A stretch of DNA of 7,021 bases, taken from the NCBI GenBank assembly GCA_035689095.1, contig DASSMB010000167.1:1-7021 (forward strand), read 5' to 3'. This DNA comes from JACDDK01 sp035689095. Lineage in GTDB: Bacteria > Actinomycetota > Rubrobacteria > Rubrobacterales > Rubrobacteraceae. The notes under the pieces were generated by a model, which saw only the letters and a list, made by a program, of their open reading frames with translations, had not been told where the DNA came from and ran no database searches. Positions 1 through 5,307 of this stretch are shown here, in pieces (the first letter of the stretch is position 1; each line of letters begins with the position of its first letter). Made by a program: the position numbers and the translations under genes.

Positions 1-310
1 TCACCCGCGTGCCGGTGGGCGCGATGCCCATGAGCACACCTTCTTGCGTGCCCTGCCCCGTCCAGCGGGTCACCACCTCGTCGTCTTCCGCGAGCTGGTC
101 CTCTATGGTGAAGTGGGTGTCCGGGTAGGCGCTGCGGTACATGTCGACGTACTGCCTGATGCCATCGGGGCCGCGCACCTCTCCGGGTACGGCCGGATCG
201 TGCAGGACATAGTCGGGGGCGAACAGTTCGTCCACAAGCTCCAGGTCTCCTCCTCCAAAGACCTCTTCGAGAAACCGGCGGATGACGGCCTTGTTCTCTT
301 CTTGAGACAC
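1..310 (-). CDS. SnoaL-like polyketide cyclase / ester cyclase family protein (3' end cut by window edge)
   Basis: The minus strand encodes 103 residues from a GTG start at 310 and runs off the left edge without a stop. It begins VSQEENKAVIRRFLEEVF and continues through LVDELFAPDYVLHD, GPDGIRQYV and MYRSAYPDTHFTIEDQ to a segment containing MGIAPTG. That order (an opening helix, the ELFAPDYVLHDP strand, a GPDGI helix, the PD..F.IEDQ strand, then G....MGI.PTG) is typical of SnoaL-like proteins. These are cytoplasmic cone-shaped alpha+beta barrels, usually about 130-150 residues, so roughly the last quarter is missing. The start is supported by AAGGAG at 319-324, eight bases before the GTG. Family members include polyketide cyclases, but most stand-alone ones have no known substrate, and none can be named here. 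The gene lies 120 bp downstream of the STAND ATPase gene on the same strand and has a repeat-bearing upstream region of its own. Confidence 0.85.
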   Translation of the reverse strand, partial: MSQEENKAVIRRFLEEVFGGGDLELVDELFAPDYVLHDPAVPGEVRGPDGIRQYVDMYRSAYPDTHFTIEDQLAEDDEVVTRWTGQGTQEGVLMGIAPTGTRV

Positions 311-355
311 CGGATGTTCTCCTTCCAAATCGCGGTTACTTTCCCTACCACCGCA

Positions 356-412
356 ATTTGACCCCGGACCGATGCTCACCTGACAGAGCAAAGAATGCTC
401 ACTTTATGCTCA
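356..412 (-). promoter_or_regulatory. Putative activator site and promoter of the SnoaL-like gene: three direct repeats plus a palindrome
   Basis: The heptamer TGAGCAT (minus strand; ATGCTCA on plus) occurs three times, at 406-412, 395-401 and 372-378. The first two copies are separated by 4 bp, an 11-bp step, and the third is 23 bp further on, so all sit on nearly the same face of the helix. GAGCA-N5-TGCTC at 386-400 is a palindrome overlapping the middle copy. A possible -10, TCAAAT, lies at 356-361, ten bases beyond the last repeat, with no good -35 at 17 bp (GTCAGG). A weak core promoter next to helically phased heptamers resembles activator sites such as those of SARP regulators. The repeats are seen directly; the role and the binding protein are inference. 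Confidence 0.5.
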
Positions 413-430
413 AATTATGGGACTTTTGTC

Positions 431-2521
431 CTATTGGCCGCCGATCTCTTTGTGCCACAGGATCTCGCCCACCCGCGTGATCCCGCCCTTGAGATGGCGC
501 CGGTAGGTGCTGAAGGGGAGGTCCAGAACTTCGGCGGCGAGTTGCTGGGTGGGAGCCGGATTGAGGTAGGTATGATACAGGGCGCGGTAACACTTCGCCT
601 CCCGCGGCGACGCTCGTAGCGACTCCGCGGCTTCTTTGAGGAGGTCCCGCAGAGCGGAGATACTCACGCTGTCGTCCGCGCCGGCCCCGGCGCGCTCGGC
701 GACTGTCCGTGAGTGCAGGAGCGGGTTGGCGTGCAGCGCCTCAGAGCTATGGAAGTCGCGCAGTGCATCCCGGATGGCCGTCTTGAACTCGGGTTCGCCG
801 AGGACTATAAGCGGCTCGGTCTCTGTGGAGTGGGACGCATCGAGCGGTTCCGTTGAGATCTCCCGTTCCGCCAGGAGGTCTAGCCAGGCCATCGGCGGCA
901 TCACCCTCCAGTCGTGCGTGTACGTCCCGTAGTGGTGGCCGTCCACCTCGAAATCGGCTTCAGGAGTCCGCGCCAGGTCGAAGTATGCGAACGCGGGCGC
1001 CCAGAAATCGGGGTCGGCGGTGGGGAAGAACGTGAAGGCGAGGTGGGGTGTAGTCAGGTAGTGCTGCGCGACATTACCGAAGATCAGGCTCTGCATCGCC
1101 GAGACCTCCTGGTAGGTGTCGCGCGCCATCCAGAAACGGAAGAGCGTGGACCTCTCGCCGGGACGCAGCGGCGCGTTTCGCTCCAGGTACCGCCACGCCA
1201 CCTCTACCGCGGGGTCCGCCTCCCTGTCTTCTGCGCTGGTCTCTTGCAGTGCCACCTTCATAACGAACCCGGCCGGGCGCTGTTCGATGTCGCGGAAGAT
1301 CACGACTCCCCCCGGCTGCCGGTCGAACCAGCGGGATGCCAGGCGCGCCGATTCAGGGCCTTCGTGCTCCTCGATCATCTCCCGCAGGGCAGGTCTGTCG
1401 TTCTCGCGCATGGTATCGGGTAGCGTGGTTCCGGTCTCCTGCCATTCGAGGAAGGGTTTGATCATCGCGTTGTCCCGGTGCAGGTACATGTAGTCGAAGA
1501 GCACGCGCTGCTGTTCCTGGGCGTGCGTCTGCTTCAGGCGCGCCGCGTAGTAGTTGCGGGCCCGATGGTGAAGCTCAGCGTACCAGTCGGGGTTGCGCCA
1601 GCGCAGGTCCGCGACGAGCGCCTCGCGCGCCACGTCGTGCGGGAAGAGCCCGAGCGGCCCCGACTCGATGAACGTAAGGCCGCGCAGCCACTCGAACAGC
1701 TCGTGGACCTCGGGCATCGTCACCATATGACCCAGCAGGCTCTCGGTCGTGTAGCGTACCAGCGCGCAGGACTCCAGCGCCGTGCGGTGAGCCGGGCCCG
1801 GCACCTGCTGCACGAACTGCTCCAGGAGCGTCTTGATCACGTCCGGCGTCTCCGAGGGTCTGAAGCGTACGCCGGAACGCTGGACGAACACATCCGCGAC
1901 CAGGGAGAGTGCGAGCGGATGACCGTGAGTAAACTCCAGGATGTCCTGGTGCTGTTCGGAAGGGACCTCGCGCCGGTTTAGGTACGCCTGGCTCTCTTCG
2001 AGGCTCAGGTTTCGCAGTTGCACCGGGTGGATAAGCCGCTGCCAGCCGGGATCCGTTCGCCAGTTCGTCCCGAGCGGGTCGCGGCTCGCCAGTACGAGGA
2101 GCAGGTTCTCCGGAAGCTGAGGCAGAAAGACTTCGCTCATCCAGGAGTCCAGCGGAGCGAGGGTCTCGTAAGTGTCGATCAGGACGACCCGGCGCTCGGT
2201 TGTCGTCTCTATTGAGCCGGGGGATCCATCGCGCATGGCGGGACCCAGCGCTGAAGATATGGCCCCCAGGAAAGCGTCGGACGAGGGCTCGACGTTGCGC
2301 GCGTCCACGTAGCTCGCCGGGACGCCGAATTCTTCGCAGATGTTGGCGAACTCGCGGAGCAAGGTGGTCTTGCCCACGCCGCCGGGTCCGGACACGTAGA
2401 GCACGTTGAAAGGAGATCCATCCGCCGAGAGCGCGGACCGGAAGAGATCCCGCTCAGCAAACCGCCCGACGAATCTCCTGTGGCGCTCCGCGTTGAGACG
2501 GCTTGCCAGGCCCGGTGACAT
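431..2521 (-). CDS. STAND-type P-loop NTPase regulator with C-terminal helix-turn-helix-like segment
   Basis: This 696-residue protein starts at ATG 2521, with GAAGGA at 2530-2535 eight bases upstream. The N-terminal third is a STAND/AAA-like NTPase: FVGR near residue 17, Walker A GPGGVGKT at 45-52, Walker B VVLIDTYE at 112-119, a sensor-like ASRDP at 145-149 and GHPLALSL at 200-207, the order seen in LuxR/MalT-like and NB-ARC ATPases. Residues about 230-400 look helical and winged-helix-like. Residues about 404-550 form a distinct domain rich in aromatic residues (RFWMARD, AFTFFPTADPDFWAPAFAYFDL, YTHDWR) that faintly recalls a GNAT fold; I do not recognise it with certainty. The end, about 640-690, contains LAAEVLDLPFSTYRRHLKGG, which fits a DNA-binding helix-turn-helix. 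I infer a cytoplasmic transcription regulator that switches with nucleotide and an unknown ligand. No membrane segment or signal peptide is visible. The SnoaL-like gene downstream is a plausible target. Confidence 0.8.
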   Translation of the reverse strand: MSPGLASRLNAERHRRFVGRFAERDLFRSALSADGSPFNVLYVSGPGGVGKTTLLREFANICEEFGVPASYVDARNVEPSSDAFLGAISSALGPAMRDGSPGSIETTTERRVVLIDTYETLAPLDSWMSEVFLPQLPENLLLVLASRDPLGTNWRTDPGWQRLIHPVQLRNLSLEESQAYLNRREVPSEQHQDILEFTHGHPLALSLVADVFVQRSGVRFRPSETPDVIKTLLEQFVQQVPGPAHRTALESCALVRYTTESLLGHMVTMPEVHELFEWLRGLTFIESGPLGLFPHDVAREALVADLRWRNPDWYAELHHRARNYYAARLKQTHAQEQQRVLFDYMYLHRDNAMIKPFLEWQETGTTLPDTMRENDRPALREMIEEHEGPESARLASRWFDRQPGGVVIFRDIEQRPAGFVMKVALQETSAEDREADPAVEVAWRYLERNAPLRPGERSTLFRFWMARDTYQEVSAMQSLIFGNVAQHYLTTPHLAFTFFPTADPDFWAPAFAYFDLARTPEADFEVDGHHYGTYTHDWRVMPPMAWLDLLAEREISTEPLDASHSTETEPLIVLGEPEFKTAIRDALRDFHSSEALHANPLLHSRTVAERAGAGADDSVSISALRDLLKEAAESLRASPREAKCYRALYHTYLNPAPTQQLAAEVLDLPFSTYRRHLKGGITRVGEILWHKEIGGQ

Positions 2522-2564
2522 AGACTACATCCTTCGTGGACTTAGGCCCCATCGTTGCATTGGA

Positions 2565-2593
2565 ATTATGCTGCGAACCGTGGGTTGAATCAA
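2565..2593 (-). promoter_or_regulatory. Sigma-70-like promoter of the STAND regulator gene
   Basis: On the minus strand TTGATT (2588-2593) and CATAAT (2565-2570) are exactly 17 bp apart, matching 4 of 6 and 5 of 6 positions of the housekeeping consensus. Transcription would start near 2558, giving a leader of about 37 nt that carries the GAAGGA ribosome-binding site. The ATGCTCA heptamers found before the SnoaL-like gene are absent here, so the two promoters are probably controlled differently. Confidence 0.6.
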
Positions 2594-2731
2594 CAGCGGT
2601 ACGCGCGTTCGAAAGCGGTTATGAGGGTTATAGGCCGATTGTCCTAGACGGACCGGAACCGAACAGACGATCTTGCCGCCGAAATATAGCCTGTCACAAA
2701 GCGAAGCGAGGACCGCTCTGGCATCTTGCTC

Positions 2732-2749
2732 TAGGATAAAATGTAGATA
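2732..2749 (+). promoter_or_regulatory. Possible -10 region for the PCP_red gene (weak)
   Basis: An A/T-rich patch in GC-rich surroundings holds TAAAAT at 2737-2742, a 5 of 6 match to a -10 box, about 33 nt before the TTG start at 2776. No convincing -35 lies 16-18 bp upstream. If real, it needs an activator or an alternative sigma factor. The rest of the 254-bp divergent gap 2522-2775 shows only the minus-strand promoter listed separately. Confidence 0.25.
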
Positions 2750-2775
2750 GAAGAGCCAGAGATGAAAGGTTTGAG

Positions 2776-2964
2776 TTGGCTGATACGCAGCAGATCACCT
2801 GGGACCCGGAGGCGGACCGCAGGATCAAGCGCAGCCCGTTCCTGATGCGGCGCTTTATCCGCAAGCGCATCGAGGACCGCGTCGCTTCCCGTGGACGGAA
2901 CCACGTCACGGAGGCCGACGTGGACGAGAGCGCGGGCATGTACCGGCAGTACCGCTTCAAGTAA
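2776..2964 (+). CDS. Small stand-alone PCP_red-domain protein
   Basis: This 62-residue protein starts with TTG at 2776, with AAAGG at 2765-2769 six bases upstream. The only nearby ATG (2762) is in another frame. The sequence WDPEADRRIKRSPFLMRRF, then IRKRIEDRVASRGRNHVTEADVDES, follows the PCP_red pattern (W-[DT]-P-E-A, a short helix with P-F, a basic IE helix, a V-T-...-V-D-E ending). That domain is known from the C-terminus of the light-independent protochlorophyllide reductase subunit BchB/ChlB, and also as tiny free-standing proteins in non-photosynthetic bacteria whose function is unknown. Nothing around it belongs to pigment synthesis, so the reductase role should not be transferred. The small helical, basic and acidic make-up suggests a binding module. 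It lies 99 bp before the Asp23-family gene on the same strand and may be co-transcribed with it. Confidence 0.75.
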   Translation: MADTQQITWDPEADRRIKRSPFLMRRFIRKRIEDRVASRGRNHVTEADVDESAGMYRQYRFK

Positions 2965-3063
2965 CCGGCGGAGCGCGCTAGCCGTGGGGGTTGCGGGAGG
3001 AGGGTTTCGGGGAAACATAGAGCCATCCACGACCGAGCCGGAGATCAGAGGGGAGACACGGAG

Positions 3064-3750
3064 ATGAGCGAGCAGAGCCAACAGGAGGCCCGTAGCCCGC
3101 TGGTGAGCGACCGCGGCGTTACCACCATAAGCGATAAGGTCGTCTCGCAGATAGCGGGCATGGCCGCGAGAGAGGTGCGGGGTCTGCATCTCGGCGGCAG
3201 CGCGTCGCGGACAACCGGGGGACTACTGGAGAACGTGACGGGGTCTTCCAGCAGCACGCGCGGCATCTCCGTCGAGGTCGGGCGAGTGGAGGCCGCCCTG
3301 GACCTTACCCTTAGCGTAGATTACGGGACGGATATTCTTCCGGCTCTCGAAGAGGCGCGGCGTAAGATCTCCGACCGCGTGAGCTCCATGACGGGGCTCC
3401 GAGTAACAGAGTGCAACGTGACCATCAGCGACATCGTTCTCCCGACGAGCGACGGGGACGGCGAGTCTCAGGGCAAACGCCGGGATGAACTGGAGGGTGG
3501 AGCCCGAACCGGGGCCCGTCCGAACGCGCGCACGGTCGAGCTGGAATCTGAGGTCGGGGACCGCGAGGTGGGAGAGGTCGAGCCGCGCTCCCGGACGCGC
3601 ACGGACCTTGCCGGCGGACCGGCCCCCGAGGAGGTCCGCGTGGAAGGCGAGCCGGTGGACGAGGACGAGACCGTCCGGATGGACGCCAGAGATCTCCGGG
3701 ACGAAGAGCGGGGCCGTGGGAGGCGCCGCGACCGCCGCCGCGATAACTAA
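3064..3750 (+). CDS. Asp23/Gls24 family envelope stress response protein with long charged C-terminal tail
   Basis: This 228-residue protein starts at ATG 3064, with AGGGGAG at 3049-3055 eight bases upstream. Residues about 12-127 are an Asp23/Gls24 domain: GVTTISDKVVSQIAGMAAREVRGL at the start, then ISVEVGRVEAALDLTLSVDYG, a long helix ILPALEEARRKISDRVSSMTG and the closing strand VTECNVTISDIVLP. In Gram-positive bacteria such proteins collect at the inner face of the membrane and are linked to cell-envelope and alkaline stress. Residues about 128-228 look disordered: first mixed acidic and basic, then ending in an arginine-rich run (RGRGRRRDRRRDN). There is no membrane segment, so it would need a partner such as an AmaP-type anchor, which is not in the window. 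The tail could bind lipid, nucleic acid or a partner protein; that is inference. The Mug gene follows after 43 bp. Confidence 0.88.
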   Translation: MSEQSQQEARSPLVSDRGVTTISDKVVSQIAGMAAREVRGLHLGGSASRTTGGLLENVTGSSSSTRGISVEVGRVEAALDLTLSVDYGTDILPALEEARRKISDRVSSMTGLRVTECNVTISDIVLPTSDGDGESQGKRRDELEGGARTGARPNARTVELESEVGDREVGEVEPRSRTRTDLAGGPAPEEVRVEGEPVDEDETVRMDARDLRDEERGRGRRRDRRRDN

Positions 3751-3793
3751 CGCGCGCGCTGTAAGAACCAGACCGGCTGGATAGACTCTCTGT

Positions 3794-4291
3794 ATGCCCC
3801 CGGACCTCCTGCGGCCCGGACTCGCGCTCGTGTTCTGCGGGTACAACCCATCGCTGGCGTCGGGCCGGACCGGCCGCCACTACGCCCATCCCGGCAACCG
3901 CTTCTGGCGCGTACTGCACGCCGCCGGTATCACGGAGCGTCTCTATTCTCCGGAGGAGGACGAGGAACTGCTCGAACGCGGCATCGGCTTCACGAACCTC
4001 TGCGCGCGACCGACGCGCCGGGCTGACGAGTTGAGCAAGGCGGAGATACGTAAGGGCTCCGGAGAGCTGCTCGCCCGGCTCGAAAGTCTCCGCCCCGCAG
4101 CCGTCGCCTACACCGGCATCGGCGTCTACAGGTGGTTTCGGGCGACCTCGAAAGTCGAGTGGGGCGTGCAGATGGCTCCGGCCGTCCCGGAAGTTACAGA
4201 TGTGGTGGTTCCATCTCCCTCCGGCCTCAACCGGATGCGCTTCGAGGAACTGGTCGTTCATTACCGTAAGCTGGCGCCGTTCGTGTCCTGA
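3794..4291 (+). CDS. mug: Mismatch-specific G:U/G:T DNA glycosylase (Mug/TDG, UDG family 2)
   Basis: This 165-residue protein is close to E. coli Mug in length and motif order. LRPGLALVFCGYNPS (6-20) contains motif 1, and its Asn18 falls at the position of the catalytic Asn18 of Mug. HPGNRFW (32-38), GFTNLCARPT (65-74) and the DNA-intercalating motif VPSPSGLN (139-146, PNPSGL in E. coli) follow. Such enzymes remove uracil, and more weakly thymine or etheno-adducts, opposite guanine to begin base-excision repair in the cytoplasm. Motif 1 reads GYNPS rather than GINPG; related GFNPS forms occur in Bacillus-type homologues, as I recall, so activity is expected. An in-frame TAG at 3782 fixes ATG 3794 as the earliest start. 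No strong ribosome-binding site precedes it, so translation may depend partly on the Asp23-family gene 43 bp upstream. Confidence 0.93.
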   Translation: MPPDLLRPGLALVFCGYNPSLASGRTGRHYAHPGNRFWRVLHAAGITERLYSPEEDEELLERGIGFTNLCARPTRRADELSKAEIRKGSGELLARLESLRPAAVAYTGIGVYRWFRATSKVEWGVQMAPAVPEVTDVVVPSPSGLNRMRFEELVVHYRKLAPFVS

Positions 4292-4523
4292 TCGGGCCGT
4301 GCGTCCGGACAAAAAATATCCGGGTCGGCGAGCCGCCTCACTCTACAGCGGACGACCACCGGCCCGGCTCACGGACTTACGTCCGCGAATGGTTGTCGAC
4401 TTAGTAGTCCATCGGACCCTTTCCTCCTAGTCGAGGTACAACAACCAACTAATATCGTATCATCTCTGGCGAACTTCGCGCCAGCCTTGAACGTACATAT
4501 TTCGGACCATGTCGTGGAAACGG
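4292..4523. other. Convergent intergenic region with several short inverted repeats
   Basis: No gene is supportable in this 232-bp stretch between two genes that face each other. It holds several inverted repeats: CCGGA-N9-TCCGG (4305-4323, A-rich loop), CGGAC-TTAC-GTCCG (4372-4385), GACT-TAGT-AGTC (4398-4409), a longer imperfect pair in which GGTTGTCGACT (4391-4401) faces AGTCGA (4429-4434) and ACAACC (4441-4446), and CTGGCG-N7-CGCCAG (4466-4484). None is followed by a T-run on either strand. Transcription from both sides probably ends here. A small structured RNA or a degraded element cannot be excluded. Confidence 0.45.
4466..4484. terminator. Possible bidirectional hairpin between convergent genes
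   Basis: CTGGCG (4466-4471) and CGCCAG (4479-4484) form a perfect 6-bp stem around a 7-base loop. It lies 40 bp beyond the stop of the DUF1028 gene and would fold in transcripts of either strand. No U-tract follows, so it is at best a weak or factor-assisted terminator. Confidence 0.3.
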
Positions 4524-5228
4524 CTAGTCTTCGGGAACTGAACCCAGGATCTCCTCTCCGAGTTCTCCTTCGGGGTTGGCGCGGGTCGGGAGACGTTCGA
4601 CGAAGGGCAGCAGGTCGGTCCTGACGACCTCGAAGACCCTGCGAAGTTCGGCAACCGGTTCGGCGTGCTCATCCACGCGCAGATCCAGGTACGAGTATGG
4701 CTCGTGATGGACGACGTAGATGGCTGCGCTCTGCCGTCCGCGCCGGTCGCCGCCCGCCTCCTGTCCGGCTTCGAGGGCGCGCATCAGACGCTCCGGGAAC
4801 CACTCGCCAGCCGATGCCTCGAACGCCTCGGCCATCGAGGAGATCGTCGCCTCCCCGACCAGCAGGTTCCCCGCCACCGAGTATCCCTCTCCCGTATAGT
4901 GCCCGCGCCACTCGTTACAGTCCTCTCCCGTATAGGCCGCCGCGCGCCCACGGGAGTCGATGACGCTCAACTGGCGGCGCTCCGGTTCGTGGTCGGAGTC
5001 GAGTAGAGCGCGGATGGTCTTCTCCGCGCCGTAGCCCTGTTGCAGCATGTTTAGGCCGTCGAGGCCGAAGAGCGGGTTGGCGTGGGCCTGGGTCACGATC
5101 GCTCCGACGCCCGCTCGGGCGTAGTTGGTGATCGCGCCGACAGCCGGGACCTTCGTACTCACGGAGATACCGTACATGCCGGTCTCCGGGTCGTGCGCGG
5201 CTATGGAGAACGTGTTGTAGTTCAGCAG
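4524..5228 (-). CDS. DUF1028 family protein (Ntn-hydrolase-like fold), probable CTG start
   Basis: From CTG at 5228 this gives 234 residues beginning MLNYNTFSIAAHDPETG, matching the usual DUF1028 opening (TFSIVARDPETG). GISVSTKVPAVG, then ARAGVGAIVTQAHAN (about 37-51), GLDGLNMLQQG, RQLSVIDSRGRAAAYTGEDC (about 85-105) and GYSVAGNLLVG follow, covering the whole family core. The family is thought to resemble Ntn-hydrolases, but its substrate is unknown. Residues after about 205 form a short variable tail. The first ATG in frame, at 5177, would delete the conserved opening strand. The only stop upstream in frame is TAA at 5265-5267, and between it and 5177 there is no ATG, GTG or TTG. AGGAGG at 5235-5240 sits six bases before the first CTG (5228) and nine before the second (5225). 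The gene follows the amidotransferase gene on the same strand after 79 bp and may share its transcript. It looks cytoplasmic. Confidence 0.85.
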   Translation of the reverse strand: MLNYNTFSIAAHDPETGMYGISVSTKVPAVGAITNYARAGVGAIVTQAHANPLFGLDGLNMLQQGYGAEKTIRALLDSDHEPERRQLSVIDSRGRAAAYTGEDCNEWRGHYTGEGYSVAGNLLVGEATISSMAEAFEASAGEWFPERLMRALEAGQEAGGDRRGRQSAAIYVVHHEPYSYLDLRVDEHAEPVAELRRVFEVVRTDLLPFVERLPTRANPEGELGEEILGSVPED

Positions 5229-5234
5229 CGGGAG

Positions 5235-5240
5235 CCTCCT
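5235..5240 (-). promoter_or_regulatory. Strong ribosome-binding site that fixes a CTG start
   Basis: AGGAGG is a perfect Shine-Dalgarno match. It lies 57 bases before the first ATG of the DUF1028 frame, too far to serve it, but six and nine bases before tandem CTG codons in the same frame. It is the main evidence for the non-canonical start. Confidence 0.7.
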
Positions 5241-5247
5241 TCTCGGC

Positions 5248-5279
5248 CGGTTCAGAGCCGCATATTAGCGGAAGAACCG
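5248..5279 (-). other. Leader hairpin just upstream of the DUF1028 ribosome-binding site
   Basis: CGGTTC (5248-5253) pairs with GAACCG (5274-5279). Inside it CCGC (5258-5261) pairs with GCGG (5268-5271) around the loop ATATTA, with a small internal bulge between the two stems. In the minus-strand transcript it ends seven bases before AGGAGG. It could separate expression of the two genes, protect a processed end or tune translation. No T-run follows, so it is not a classical terminator. The pairing is seen directly; the role is inference. Confidence 0.4.
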
Positions 5280-5307
5280 CCGGTGCGAGAGGCTTTGCCG
5301 CATGAGG

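Noticed and set aside
103..351. 82-codon minus-strand open frame with an ATG start over the SnoaL-like gene
   Set aside because: It is the wrong frame. The neighbouring frame from GTG 310 gives a clean SnoaL-like sequence with a well-placed ribosome-binding site.
386..400. GAGCA-N5-TGCTC as a terminator for the STAND gene
   Set aside because: The stem is only 5 bp and no T-run follows on the minus strand. It fits better as part of the repeat-bearing control region.
3004..3016. GTTTC-GGG-GAAAC hairpin before the Asp23-family gene, or a SigB-like GTTT box
   Set aside because: The stem is 5 bp, and no GGGTA-type -10 lies at the right distance, so neither a terminator nor a stress promoter can be supported.
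3425..4312. 295-codon minus-strand open frame spanning the Asp23 tail and the Mug gene
   Set aside because: It lies opposite two recognised genes, and its product is arginine/proline/glycine-rich low-complexity sequence with no motif.
4391..4446. Possible tRNA gene (GGTTGT...ACAACC ends with a D-arm-like GACT-TAGT-AGTC)
   Set aside because: It is only 56 bases long, with no anticodon arm and no recognisable T-arm GTTCGA motif.
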